NCBI GenBank assembly: GCA_037127255.1 | Contig: JBANSL010000018.1 | Span: forward strand, 10,823,175 to 10,887,174 | DNA from: Persicaria tinctoria | Taxonomy: Eukaryota; Streptophyta; Magnoliopsida; Caryophyllales; Polygonaceae | DNA length: 64,000 nucleotides | Reading direction: 5' to 3' | In this document: positions 44,950 through 56,800 of the stretch, in pieces | How positions within the stretch are numbered: position 1 is the first letter of the stretch | How the letters are laid out: every line of letters begins with the position of its first letter | Program-made: the position numbers and the translations under genes | The notes under the pieces: generated by a model | What the model saw: only the letters and a program-made list of their open reading frames with translations | Database searches by the model: none | Told to the model about the DNA's origin: nothing

Positions 44950-45877
44950 ATGATTGATGAATAATAAAATTATCTTGTTTTCGTAATTAATTATTTTTCT
45001 TTAATAATTTCACCTAACTATATACTCCAATCGGTCGAAAATAAATGATGTTTGACTATATACTCCAGTCGGACATGATTGCACGTCTTGCTCATAGCTT
45101 CCCTGCCGATGATAGCTTCGCTGCTGATACAGAACTTCGTGTTCTCATCTTTGAGCACTTGAAGTTTCCGACTTGATTCAAGGTGCCGGCGGGCTAACAG
45201 CTAGCCACGGCTGTTGCCGTTACTATAAACTTTTTGCCACCGTAGGTTTGGTTACGCCTGCTTTGTCGCGGCTACTGTCATTGCTACAACCCTTTGGCCA
45301 CAACAAATCAACTTTTTGCTATGGTAACTTGCCGTTGCTAATTTGTTTTTTTCTTAGTGATGATTGATGAATAATAAAATTATCTTGTTTTCGTAATTAA
45401 TTATTTTTCTTTAATAATTTCACCTAACTATATACTCCAATCGGTCGAAAATAAATGATGTTTGACTATATACTCCAGTCGGACATGATTGCACGTCTTG
45501 CTCATAGCTTCCCTGCCGATGATAGCTTCGCTGCTGATACAGAACTTCGTGTTCTCATCTTTGAGCACTTGAAGTTTCCGACTTGATTCAAGGTGCCGGC
45601 GGGCTAACAGCTAGCCACGGCTGTTGCCGTTACTATAAACTTTTTGCCACCGTAGGTTTGGTTACGCCTGCTTTGTCGCGGCTACTGTCATTGCTACAAC
45701 CCTTTGGCCACAACAAATCAACTTTTTGCTATGGTAACTTGCCGTTGCTAATTTGTTTTTTTCTTAGTGATGATTGATGAATAATAAAATTATCTTGTTT
45801 TCGTAATTAATTATTTTTCTTTAATAATTTCACCTAACTATATACTCCAATCGGTCGAAAATAAATGATGTTTGACT
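44661..45877 (+). repeat. 410-bp tandem triplication containing the CACTA 3' end
   Basis: Three units start at 44661, 45071 and 45481 (GGACATGATTGCAC...). The last stops about 13 bases short. Each unit holds the LINE tail, the CACTA right end (44949, 45359, 45769) and a truncated Stowaway end (CTCCAATCGGTCGAAAATAAATG). Units 2 and 3 are nearly identical, while unit 1 differs at a few bases, so the array grew from unit 2/3. The 64-aa frames repeated at this period are not genes. Confidence 0.92.
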
Positions 45878-46078
45878 TTTGTCCGTGTAGTTTTAGGAGT
45901 TAAAAACTATATAAAATCTTACTCCGTATTTATTTTAATTATTATTTTTCACAATTTAATATTTATTACTAATAACTATTAAATTGATAAAAAAAATTAA
46001 AAAATTAAGATTTTATATAGTTTTTAACTTCTAAAACTACGTACATAAAAAATATTGTTTATTTCCGACCGGAGGGAG
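45845..46078. mobile_element. Stowaway MITE at the array edge
   Basis: 234 bases. CTCCAATCGGTCGAAAATAAATG and the complement of CTCCCTCCGGTCGGAAATAAAC are the ends, with TA flanks (45843-45844, 46079-46080). Its left end overlaps the third tandem unit, and the first two units carry only this left end. Confidence 0.82.
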
Positions 46079-46080
46079 TA

Positions 46081-46976
46081 ATATATAGTCTATAAAAAAT
46101 AAGATTTATTCTTCTTTCATTCTTTTACATAATTATAGAAAATAACATTTGTTTGTGTAATTATTAATTATTTTCTATAATAATTTTACATTTTTACCAA
46201 TCTATATAAAATAAATTTAGTAAATCATGGAATTCATCAAAAAATAGAAAAAAAATCCGTAAAAAAAAAAGTTGGGTCTGACATGGCAGGTCAATGATCT
46301 GCTCGTACGTCAGATTCTTGGAGAATCATGCTCAACTATTGCGATTGAGCAACTTTTCAGTTGAGGTAGGCAGATCTTAACGGCCAAAGATTCGTCTATA
46401 CTACCGGAGAAGCTCGAGATGTAAGTTCTACTAAACGATTGGAAGCGTGCAGATGAAAGAACCCAGAGGAACCACTCTCCACCAAATCAGACTCGGATGA
46501 AGAATTCGATGACGACACTTCATCGACTGGAGCTCAGATGACGACACGGGAAGGTAAGCAGAGATTCAAACAGGTAAAAGAATTATGTGTGCTTTGATTC
46601 TTTTTCCTTAAAAGGATCCGTATGCAACTGGAAATGGTGCAAGCTATTCCCCTTTCCTGACAACAACAAATATGTTGCTTAAAAATATTTTTAAAAAAAT
46701 TTAAAAATCGGTGACCCACCAAGTCAACCCGCATCTCCACAGTTTCGGGTTCGGATTACGTATTCCTGACCAGTGACCCGCGGGCCGGATCGATTCGACT
46801 CGCGAACAGACATAAATGGAAGGAGGATTTTTTTAAAAATCTTATTACACCTGTTGATCCACTGAAATATCAAACTCGAGTCAAACCATGCAACTACCTA
46901 CCTGCTATTAGCTTGCAAGGTTTGGGTTCCATTATTATTATTAAGACAATATGCACAGGGCCGTCCAATTATTATA
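46081..46976. other. Intergenic; short block shared with PLAC8 copy 2 upstream
   Basis: 46870-46947 (CAAACTCGAGTCAAACCATGC ... CTTGCAAGG ... CCATTATTATTATT) is about 85% similar by eye to 63306-63378. 46690-46800 has GGGTC/GACCCG words of the degenerate hAT type. No gene. Confidence 0.45.
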
Positions 46977-47213
46977 CTCCCTCCGTTCAACAAAACTTGA
47001 CGTTTTACTATTTATGCACGCTTTTTTAGGAGTTAAAAACTATATAAAATATCGACATTTTAAATAAATTTTTTAAACAATTTCGTAGTTATTATTAATA
47101 AGTACAAACTTGTTAAAAAATTTTTTTTAAAAAATGAATATTTTATATTGTTTTTATCATTCTAAAAAAGCGTGCATGAATAGTAAACGACAAGTTTTGT
47201 TGAATGGAGGGAG
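46977..47213. mobile_element. Stowaway MITE
   Basis: 237 bases. CTCCCTCCGTTCAACAAAACTTG and its complement at the right end, TA flanks (46975-46976, 47214-47215), arms paired for over 60 bases. Confidence 0.88.
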
Positions 47214-48600
47214 TATAATTTTTAATAAAGAAAAAAACTATTTGAAATTAATAAAAAAAATTTAAGTCAACATTTTATAGAGTTTTTATTTTTTCTAAAC
47301 CCTATGAAAAAAGTCAAATATAAATATTTTACTAAGAGGAGTATTTATTAAGATTTACTAATAGATCACAAACATGTATGAGAGTAAATTAGTATAAAAT
47401 AAATTTATTTAAAACCCTGCAAAAAATAACAAAAACCAACTCATGTGAACTTAGGACTCAAAACAAAAAAAACAACGATCTTCGCTTTCAAAATCCACAA
47501 TAACCACATAATAGATAGAGTGGGATATGGAGGAGGAAAAAGACAGGGGAGATAGAAGGCAACAATAACTCTAGTATGAACATGAAGAGCCCGAAGAATA
47601 AAAGTTACAATGGTGATATGGTGGGTTGCATAGGAAGAAGATGATGAATAGTGTTATGGTGGGATCTTAAATGAAAATATAATAAAAGCTTAGGGATAAA
47701 ATGGTAATTTTGGACAATTTTAACAATAAGTAAACGGAATATATGGGGTGGGTGGTATTTTGCTAACAAATTATATATAAGGGGTGGTTTGTGGCAATTT
47801 TGCATTTAAGGGGTGGTTATGAGCAATGTGCTATATTTAAAGGGTGGTTTGCTGCAGTTTACCCTAAATAATATAAGTCTTAGAAAAATATTTACTTGGG
47901 GCCCTAGTAAAATTGGGAGCCCTGTTCGATTGGGCTCTTTGCACAGCCCATTGGACGGGCCTGAATATGCATAAAACCACCCATTAAATGTATATGTTGT
48001 GAACAAAATATAAATAGTGGACACTCCATAATTAGTGGAATAAGAGAGTAGCCAGTTAGAAGGAAGGAAAAGTTGTAACAGCTTAAATAGCTAATCGAAC
48101 ACTTATTCAGACCATCTTTCGAAGTAATGAAAAATCTGTTTTCTGAGAGTGAGTTTTTCTTCTCTTCCTTGAGTCTTGAGTGTTCTTGAATGATTGTGTC
48201 GATAGTATCACATTATACTCAACCACTCACTAAACATTAAATTACACAAAACCACCCATTATAACATATCTATTAACAAGATGCCCCCCCAAAAAAAAAC
48301 ACACACAGATTGTCTTAAAATCTGAGCTAAAATTCCATTGAAAATGTTGTCAAGGAGCAAGATGTGCTCGTGATTACTGTGACCAGTAAGCAAGGAAGAA
48401 GTTCAAGTAGAGATCCTCCATGCCTGATGCAAGAAGTTGTGTAACAAAAAGGAAAAAGAAAACAGATTTCAGTTGTAAACTCTCGGTTTTGTATATTCAA
48501 CCTTATTGTATTTACAAGTGTGGCCCCTTCTATAGCCTTGTTGGTTACAATGTCATGTCATCACAACCTTATTATATATACATACGTGATACACCTAACT
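47214..48600. other. Intergenic with AAACCACCCATT repeats and LTR-like 3' part
   Basis: GGGGTGGTT.TG..GCAATTTTGC words at 47740-47870, and ACCACCCATT at 47975 and 48249, recur at 63392 and 63457, as in repeat-built Mutator ends. 48005-48215 (ATATAAATAGTGG, then a pyrimidine-rich stretch and TAGTATCACA) looks like the promoter half of an LTR, with no start assigned. Confidence 0.35.
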
Positions 48601-48799
48601 ACCTCCAACCTTATTCATCTACAAATTCATTAAAATTTATACCTATGCACTTAAAAAAATCCAAAGTTCCAAACAATTAATTTTTTTATGGAAGGCAATA
48701 ATTCAAAAAAAAAAAAGATGGAATGATTAATTGTTTGGATTTTTTTAAGCACATAGGTATAAATTTTAATGAATTTGTAGAGTGTATAAGGTTGGAGGT
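48601..48799. repeat. Long inverted repeat (hairpin, ~75-80-bp arms)
   Basis: Left arm 48601-48680 (ACCTCCAACCTTATTCATCT...) and right arm 48725-48799 are near-perfect complements, apart from an 8-base insertion and two or three mismatches. The loop contains an A-run. Weaker pairing continues outward (TATATATACATA). It could be a foldback element, or a source of hairpin RNA if transcribed. Confidence 0.8.
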
Positions 48800-49018
48800 A
48801 TATGTATATATAAAGATTTTATGTTCAAAGTCATTTAAGTCAATCAAATTAATATAAAGATTTTATTTTTAACATTGAATTGCGTCATTTGTGTTTGATA
48901 AATTAAGAAGAATGTTGAATCTAGAATATGAGGTTCAATATATATCATCTTCAAATCTCCATGAATAAAAAAAATATGGGTCAATAGACAAACTAAATAG
49001 AGGCGAAGGTGCGATTAC

Positions 49019-50046
49019 TAGGGATGGCAACGGGGCAGGGAGTACCCTCTCCATCCCCGTTTCCGTTCGAGGATAAAAAATGTCCCCCGTCCACGGGTCT
49101 CCATTCTCATTGGAGAATCCCCGTCTCCGCTTAAATTTCCCCGTTTGCATTCCCTGTCGGGTTTCCCCATTTAAAACTCATGTTTTTCTCATTTATTAGA
49201 AAATTATAAGATATTATTAAAGTTATGTAAATATGATATAAATATTATATATAATATCTCATAAATGTAAATTATAAGGTAAAAGTTTAAAAATAAAAGA
49301 AAAATTATTTAAATTTATGTAAGATCAAAACAAAAAATGGGGATTTCATACTCCCCATCGGGGATTCTCGCGGGGTTCCCCAACGGGGGGCGGGGTGGGC
49401 ACTACTATCCCTGTAAAAGCGGAATGAAGTAGAGAGATTCAAGCACAAAACTTAGAGACAGAGCTTGTATTAATCGATCAAACGAAGTTTACAATCAGAT
49501 TAGTAAGAAGTGAAGGAAAAACGATAGCCTCAACTAGGAACCAGTCACCAAGGACAGAACCGGAGGACAATCGGGCTTCATGTCTCACAAGCTCTCAGGA
49601 TCTCAGTGTTTGGATGTGAAGGGAGCTCAACCTATGCTCAAGAGCACAAGGGAAGGAAACCCTAGCAGAGCTCAGGAGACAAGGGAGGAAACCAGTAGCT
49701 GCTCTCAGCTTTCTCTCTCTCTTGCCCAACAATTAGGGTTTTGGAACCCTAATAAAGTCGAGCAACCTCCAACGGCCAGAAGTCCGAGTTCATGGGCTGA
49801 GAGAGCTGATTGGGCTGGACTGAGATCAGATTGGGCTTAAGCCCAATCCAATTCCATCAGATCCTGTGTACATATTATACATACATACACATTTCTCCCT
49901 AAGTACCAAAAACATAAGAATTACATAAGAGGCTTATAGTGGGACGAGCCTAACAATCCCCGTCCCCGCACGGGGAATCAATTTGGCCCCGTCCCTGTCC
50001 CCATTTAATTTCCCCATCCCCATACCCACGACGGGGATTCAATAAT
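49019..50046 (+). mobile_element. CCCCGTCCCCG-rich repeat element, copy 1
   Basis: It begins AGGGATGGCAACGGGGCAGG. Both flanks of an AT-rich core are packed with CCCCGT/ACGGGG words. The core contains TTATGTAAGATCAAAAC, which is the empty-site equivalent of the Copia insertion in copy 2 (54668-61020). It is interrupted by a solo LTR at 49412-49955. Probably a hAT-type non-autonomous element; its right end is not sharply defined. Confidence 0.65.
49412..49955. mobile_element. Solo LTR, 544 bp
   Basis: It begins TGTAAAAGCGG, ends GAGCCTAACA and is bracketed by the 5-bp duplication ATCCC (49407-49411, 49956-49960), inside the CCCCGT element. No internal region and no second LTR are present, the expected product of LTR-LTR recombination. 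The frame at 49580-49840 is fortuitous. Confidence 0.78.
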
Positions 50047-50324
50047 CTTTTTTTATTCTCATACTAGGTTTATTACTTTAAACTGGTTAACCGGTTTAAG
50101 AGATCTCATACACAACATACCTTATCGTATTACATAGATTTTACTCCCCACAGTAAATAATGATTTTGACACAAATGATTTGTGACAAATCGCACAAGTT
50201 GATATAATCCGAAAATTAAAATTTCACTTGAAACAAACGTGCTCAGACTTTTCAATGGATCCGTAAATTAAACGACCGGACGAAGAGCGAAGAGGGCTAC
50301 TTGCATATGAAATCATGTCATGCC
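50047..50324. other. Intergenic, nothing recognised
   Basis: No gene. Degenerate versions of the following tandem unit begin at about 50286. Confidence 0.35.
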
Positions 50325-50588
50325 AATTAACTAGTGGCAAAATTAGACAAAGAGGGTAGATAGGGTACTTGCATTTCATAACAATTAACTAGCTAGTGGC
50401 AAAATTAGACAAAGAGGGTAGATAGGGTACTTGCATTTCATAACAATTAACTAGCTAGTGGCAAAATTAGACAAAGAGGGTAGATAGGGTACTTGCATTT
50501 CATAACAATTAACTAGTGGCAAAATTAGACAAAGAGGGTAGATAAGGTACTTGCATTTCATAACGATTAACTAGCTAGTGGCAAAATT
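50325..50588. repeat. Minisatellite, 58/62-bp units, about 4.4 copies
   Basis: Units start at 50325, 50383, 50445, 50507 and 50565 (partial). The unit is AATTAACTAG(CTAG)TGGCAAAATTAGAC... . Two lengths alternate because of a CTAG duplication. There are no unique spacers, so this is a plain tandem repeat. Confidence 0.92.
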
Positions 50589-51599
50589 AAATTAGGTCCC
50601 TCTCGGATTTAGGATGCATTTTAGTTAGACTTGTCAAAATGGGTGGAGGACCCGACTCGTAAAATGTGGGTGGTGTAAATATTTTAACCCGAGATCCGAA
50701 GCAATCCGAACCCGTTCAACCCGTAAATTTTGGGTCGGGTTGGGTCAACCCGTGGGTCGCCCGTTGGGTCAAACTCTAAGATAATAAAAACATAAATTAA
50801 TTACAATCCGCCCATAATACTTATTAAATTAGAAGCAACCTCTTTGTAAAAATTTGCATCATGTGTCATCAATGAGCAACCCTAGAAATTTACACTGCAG
50901 TCACGTTCTCCTTCAACCGTTCACTTTGTAGAAGCCATACAATTATCTTCTTCTTCACACGTTCTATCGCCTATCAATACAAAAGATGAAATTGGTTTTA
51001 TTTGGAGCAAGAAATTGGTTTTCTGACCACGTACGGATGTCTTCTTCCTCACAATCGATTGGTGACCGAAGGAGGGTGATTGGTGGCTGGCGTTGTGGAG
51101 GTGGAGCACAATCGATTGGCGGCCTAATTAAGAAAGGAGATTGGTAGACAACGACGTAGTCACGAGGGCTAGAGGAGTCAATTTGGTGGAGCTGTGACGC
51201 GATTGGGTGGCGAGCTTAATCACCAGCATCATATGTGTGAATTTCTGATTTCTTTTTCCTCTAGAACCCTAATTTGGTTGCTTTAATCGATCCTGTAGCC
51301 AATCCCACCATAATACTTATAAAATTAGAAGCAAACTACCTTGAAGGGACATGTTCTCCTCCAACTTCCCAAAATCTTCTTCCTTTTATGGCTCCTACAC
51401 TTTCTTCTTCATCTACATCGATCTCTCAGGGACAATCGAATCTTCCCAACTACGCCAACCTCTTTCTGTTTGATTAACCATCTCCCTTGAAGCCTCTGGC
51501 GAAGTAATTTCAAAAGACCTTTCCTTCCTCTGCAGCCTATGTGAATCCCGAATCCACGTGCACGCCCTTAACAAGCTTTTTGCCTTTTGCCAAGAAGGT
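50589..51599. other. Intergenic with degenerate repeats
   Basis: 50625-50780 is packed with GGGTCGGGTTGGGTCAACCC-type words of the hAT family seen at 57730. CCATAATACTTAT.AAATTAGAAGCAA occurs at 50810 and 51308, an imperfect local duplication. No gene is supported. Confidence 0.35.
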
Positions 51600-51990
51600 G
51601 GCACATGGATGATGAGTATAGAAGGTCATAATTAAGACTGATAAATCCACCCAAGTGAACCGAAGCCACGACAAACCATTTGTCAACCAGTCATCTGTGA
51701 ATCGAAGCCAAGATCGACTTTAGTTATTAAAGGATTTCAAAGTTAAGCTCAGATTCCGTGAAGAAAAGCTTGAGCGAAGACGGAGGAAAAACTGATTTAT
51801 CAAAACATAAATGTTAAAGTCTAACACACCCCCTCAAGATCGTACGCTCGTGATAAACCGGATTCCAAGTGATATAGATCACCACTTGGTTATCACAAGC
51901 TCAGTGCACACACGTCATATAGACCAATACTCGGCCTCAGTTGACGAAAGGGAAACAGAGTTCTTAGACTTCCATGAAAGGAAACTGGAA
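51600..51990 (-). pseudogene. Copia RNase H / polypurine tract / LTR-start remnant
   Basis: On the minus strand the region near 51950 encodes SKNSVSLSSTEAEYW, the Copia RNase H signature. After a deletion come NPVYHERT-like codons, then the polypurine tract CTTGAGGGGGTGTGTTAGAC at about 51826-51840, after which an LTR would start. The rest of the element is missing. Confidence 0.7.
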
Positions 51991-52004
51991 CCAAGGAAGA
52001 CTAA

Positions 52005-52866
52005 GGGCTTGTTTGGTAAGGGTTGATAGATATAGGCTATGGGGATAGAAATCCCAATATCTATATCTCTGTTTGGTATATTTTAACAAATCAGTATATA
52101 GATATCAATCCTATATCTCTATATACTGATTTGAGGATTTTCTTTAGCTTTGGATATCTCTTCAAATTGGGCTATATGGCCTCCTCTCTTTTACATACTC
52201 GCTTCTACGTTTTCATCAGTACCACCACCATCGACTGTCAGTCCCCACCAACCCCGCCAATGGCTGACCACAACCTCAGTTTTCTCTCTCCCTCAAGTTC
52301 TGGCACTGAAGGCTCACCGTTGTTTCTAATTCGTTGTCTCGAAGATTTGGATTTCGGTTCAGGCGTTGAAGGCAGTCACAGTGAGAGGAGCACTTCATCA
52401 TCACTCTCCTTATTTACTAATTTGCAACAGATCTCTCTGTACTTGCCCCCTTTGTTCTTCAGCCCCCAAATCAGCCTCACCCATCTCTCCAATTCCCTTC
52501 TCGTGGTCAGAGCTTCATCAATGGCGTCTTCTGCATCCGTTGAATTGAAACCCTTCTCTGTGTTGTTCCTTTGCTTGGGGAACATTTGCAGGAGCCCCGC
52601 AAGTGCAACTGTTTTTAGTTGTAGGGGTTCTATTCAAATTTCCGAACCCTAAAATGCATCTTTTCCATTCGAAATGTTCGAAACCCTAATGCATCTGTCC
52701 GGATTCTATTCGAATTAGGATTCGAATGTCCATATACCCTTTCCAAACATTAGATATAAGATATAGATATCAATCTCATACACATACCCAATACCCATAG
52801 ATTGATATCTATATCTAATACTCATAGCCTATATCCTATATCTATATACCCTTTCCAAACGGGCCC
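52005..52866. mobile_element. PIF/Harbinger (Tourist-like) element carrying a host gene fragment
   Basis: The ends GGGCTTGTTTGGTAAGGGT and the complement of GGGCCCGTTTGGAAAGGGT, with further inverted similarity built of TAGATATAGG words, bracket 862 bases. TAA flanks both sides (52002-52004, 52867-52869), the PIF/Harbinger target. The interior from about 52170 to 52650 is GC-richer and gene-like (see the captured fragment). No transposase. Confidence 0.82.
52176..52652 (+). pseudogene. Captured 5' fragment of a low-molecular-weight protein tyrosine phosphatase gene
   Basis: The open frame reads MASSLLHTRFYVF... through Ser-rich sequence to MASSASVELKPFSVLFLCLGNICRSP (52521-52598), and then diverges. 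LCLGNICRSP is the LMW-PTP phosphate-binding loop (C-X5-R-S), and KPFSVLF is the usual strand before it in the plant protein. The rest of the enzyme, including the general-acid Asp region, is absent. It thus appears to be leader plus first exon of a host gene carried between transposon ends. Whether it is transcribed is unknown. Confidence 0.75.
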
Positions 52867-52869
52867 TAA

Positions 52870-53220
52870 GTAACCCAAAGTAACGTTAACGTTATATTGG
52901 GTTAATATCGTGATAATGGTGTTGATCCTTATTATAGAGCTCTTGTGACATAGATAAAACTTGAATCACTAGCTTATAAATCACTCTCAACATCCTTATT
53001 AATTATATATATCGACGGGAGTGTGTTACATATTGTTAGTATAAGTAGTTAGTTATAGACTCTTGAACTCAGTTTTCCATTGTAACAAGAAATTCAGTTC
53101 ATCGAGTTGGTCGATCTGAAGTAATTAAATACAATCGAAAACACCATTTTTGTTACAAAAGAAAACTAAGTTCGGTTATGTGACTAATATATTATATATT
53201 TATACTACTGTGATCAATAA
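52870..53220. other. Intergenic, nothing recognised
   Basis: No gene. TTGAACTCAGTTTTCCATTGTAACAAGAAATTCAGTTCATC near 53065 resembles an LTR end, unassigned. Confidence 0.3.
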
Positions 53221-53373
53221 GACATGATTGCTCGTCTTGCTTAAGGATACCCTGTCGAGGATAGCTGCTCATCGGACCATCTGTTGGATGATCTCGTCCG
53301 TCTGAACGCTCTAGGAAGGCCCCCGGCATGTCAGGAACCTCCCTAACTCTTATCTTGCTTCGAAAAAAAAAAA
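53221..53373 (+). mobile_element. LINE 3' tail with poly(A)
   Basis: It encodes DMIARLA then GYPVEDSCSSDHLLDDLVRLN, related to the LINE RNase H end carried in the CACTA element at 44661 (DMIAHLAHSFPADDS). It is followed by a short 3' sequence and an A-run at 53358-53372. Confidence 0.65.
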
Positions 53374-53659
53374 AAATGGAATGTGTAGAGTTGATATATA
53401 GCCATTTGTTGTCATTTCATAACTCTACAAAATTATATCCTCGGATTATTATTTCTGTCAATAATTAAATAACAACACAAACACAATCAAAATCAAAATC
53501 AAAACATTAACAATTCCAAAAATATTAAACATGAGGTTGATCAACACAATACATGGTAATTAATTGCTAAATTGAAATTTCAATATCAACACGTAAACTT
53601 GGATAATTGCTTCTACCAATTCAAATCCAATGGCCTAACAACACTCCCAATGCACTCAA

Positions 53660-53788
53660 TTATCTTGACATTCCATCAGGAGCAACTGGAGCCTCATTAA
53701 CACCTTGGTTTTGCCTCCCCTTATTGCCATCCCACCCTAATTAATCAACCAAAAAATCACAAAAAGCAAGCAGTATAAAAAATCCACA

Positions 53789-53841
<53 letters not shown>

Positions 53842-56800
53842 ATTTACAAGTAATTAAACTTAAATTTGTGTGAAATGAAACAAGTAATTAATAAAAAGGG
53901 AAATTACCAAGGGAGACATCATAGCCACGGGCGGTGAGCTCTCTATACATCTGGGTAAGAGCACAACACTCACAACAGCAATGGGTGAAACAGTCACCAG
54001 TTTTACTTCCAGGGATACCGTATTGTTTCCTCATCTTGGTTCTGTACCTGCACGAGTATAGGCATGCGCACCCCTTCATCTTCATGTATGCGACTGTTGC
54101 TGAGTCACATGCTGCACATTAAAAACATACATACGACTCTATTAGTTAATTAAAACACGTCATTTTAACATTTTTTTTTTTTTAAAGAGATTAGCATAAT
54201 CTATCAATAATGATAAGGATGTACAATTAACATCTTTTATTTATTAAGATTCAGACATTATATAAAATATCATCTAATTTTATTAAAGTCCAACTCAGAC
54301 TCACAACGCACAATAGGCTTATATTGTTTACCGTTTCTGTTTAAAAGATTATTTCTCTTACTTATAAACGAGTTCATGTTTCTAACTGGATTCAAAACTA
54401 AATATTTTTGTATCATTGACATAAGATATATGGATAATTGATTAAAGGAAAAGTACAGTGCACTTACAAGATGAGCCTTGATCAACGATCTCTGCAACTC
54501 GGCCAAAGGTGATGCATGGGCACCATATTGTCAAGCAGCCTGCAGTACAGTAAAGTATTTACGTGATTAATCCACTTATTAAAATATCTTTCTTATTTTT
54601 CAAGTGATTGTACTCGTATGAGCATAAAATCTAATTCAATCTTTGTTTTGAAGATTTCAAAAGTTCAATGGCACGCCTGGGAATGAGAATGGGGCGGAAA
54701 CTCCCGATTCCCGTCATGGGACGGAGATGGGGAAATTAAATGGGACGGGGACGGGGATGGGGGGAAATTGATTCCCCGCGCGGGGATGAGGATAGTAGTC
54801 CCCACCCCGATCCCCGCCCCATCCCGTCCCCGTTGGGAAACCCCACGGGGATCCCCCGATGGGAGTATGAAATCCGCATTTTTGTTTAGATCTTACTGTA
54901 GAATATATCATCATATACATTACATACATATGCATTTTATAACAAGGTTACAAGCAATAGGTAACAAAGTCGGTAGGGGCATTTTGGTCTTTTGTTAGTC
55001 AGTTCCAATTAGCTGTTAAGAGGTGGTTAGTTGCTACTGTGTGAAAATAACAAACTTTCCTGCAAATTGAGTTTGAGAGCTTTCTGAGTTTTCCTCCATT
55101 GAAGCTCATGGATTGAGCTTGATCGAATTTCTGTTTTGTCCAAATTCTGCATTGTTTGAGTTTCTAAATGGTATCAGAGCGAAGGTGATTGTTGTCGCTG
55201 TGTCTGCGTTGAGAAATTCGTGAACAAAATTGACGATGGCGGGAAGAGAAAATCCGAATGTGAATCCAAATGCGAGCCCTCACAGTCAAGGTTCAGGCGT
55301 TGGAGGAGGAAGAGGAACCTTCGTCACTCCTCCAGGACCAGGTGCTGGGAGAGGATTTGTCATGGGGACAACGATTCCCACTGGATCCCAATTTGGGGAT
55401 TTTGCGCAAAATCTTGGCAACATCCATTATAATCCATTGTTTTTGTCTAATTCGGACCACCCTGGGATGCAGCTGGTATCCACACCGTTCAATGGAACGA
55501 ATTTTGTGAGTTGGAGCCGAATTTTGTGAGTTGGATTCATTACTGGAAGCGTTGTTCAACCGGCTGAGAACACAGAGGATTTTGAGAAGTGGATCCGTGC
55601 GGATTACATGGTGAGATGCTGGCTGGTAAGTTCAATGACTAGTGAAATAGCTGAATCTGTGATGTATGTCAAATCGGCAAAAGAATTGTGGGAGGATATT
55701 AAGGAAAGATTCTATGAGACAAATGATCCTTTGATCTATCAATTAAGGAGAGATTTGAGCAATCTGAAGCAAGAGAATCTCTCCATTGGTGCGTATTTTG
55801 GTAAACTGAAGAAAATCTGGGATGAGCTACTACTTCTTGATGCTGTTCCAAGTTGCACATGTGGTGGTGTGAATCAAGCTTGTTCTTGCTCTTTACTCAA
55901 GCGTGTGTTTGAGAGAGATGAAAAGGCAAAGGTGATGCAGTTCTTGATGGGACTTAATGAGGTCTATGAACCACTGAGGAGCAATGTTTTGTCAAAAGAT
56001 CCTATGCCAGGGCTGAACAAAGCCTTTCAAATGGCTGTGCAGTTGGAGAGGTCCAAAGGAGTGACCTCAATAGTGCAAGGAGATGCAAATGTATTAGCTG
56101 TGGGTCAAAACAGCTATGTGGAGTATGAAGCTAATGCTGTGAATAGGTATTCACAGTCAAGACAAGATCAGTTCAAGTATGGTGGTGATCAGGCCAAGAA
56201 AGATCAGTTCAAATATGGTGGTGATCAGTTCAAGAAACCAAAAGTAGAGAGAAGATGTGACTACTGCAACAAAGAAGGTCACACCAGAGATTATTGTTAC
56301 AAGCTGGTGGGATATCCTGAATGGTACAAAGGGCCCCGTGATGAGGAGAGGTCCATGCAAAGTGGCAAGATGGCTGCCTACATAGATGCTCCTCAATATG
56401 ACAGTCCACTGGATGGACAAAATGACTTGAAGCCAGATCCTGCAATGGTGAATGCAATTTTCAGTGAAATTGTCAAAATGATGAAAGGCAAGGCCAAGAT
56501 GGATCAATGTGACAGCTCTGCTAACCAGGCAGTTGTGCATTTTGCAGGTAAATTGAGTGTTTCATTTCTCATTGGTGATAATAAGGCTGATAAGAGTAAA
56601 TGGATAGTGGATTCAGGGGCTACAGACAATATTGCATTTGATAAATCTGTGTTTATAAGTTTAAGAAGTCTGCAAAGTGTCATCAGTTTGGGTTTGCCCG
56701 ATGGCACTAGTATTGCTGTGAGTCAGTCAGGATCTGTGCAGGTTACACATGACTTGTTGTTGCAAAATGTGCTATTTGTTCCACAGTTTAGGCATAATCT

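Noticed and set aside
44763..45777. Three 64-residue frames repeated every 410 bases, looking like a small gene family
   Set aside because: They are the 3' end of the CACTA element repeated in the tandem array, with an arbitrary start codon.
49580..49840. 86-residue open frame
   Set aside because: It lies wholly inside the solo LTR and has no family features.
50325..50588. Regularly spaced repeats resembling a CRISPR array
   Set aside because: The units are directly adjacent with no unique spacers and lie in a plant nuclear sequence; it is a minisatellite.
53888..54085. Stand-alone short PLAC8 gene starting at an internal Met
   Set aside because: It is exon 3 of the four-exon gene; splice sites and the upstream exons account for it.
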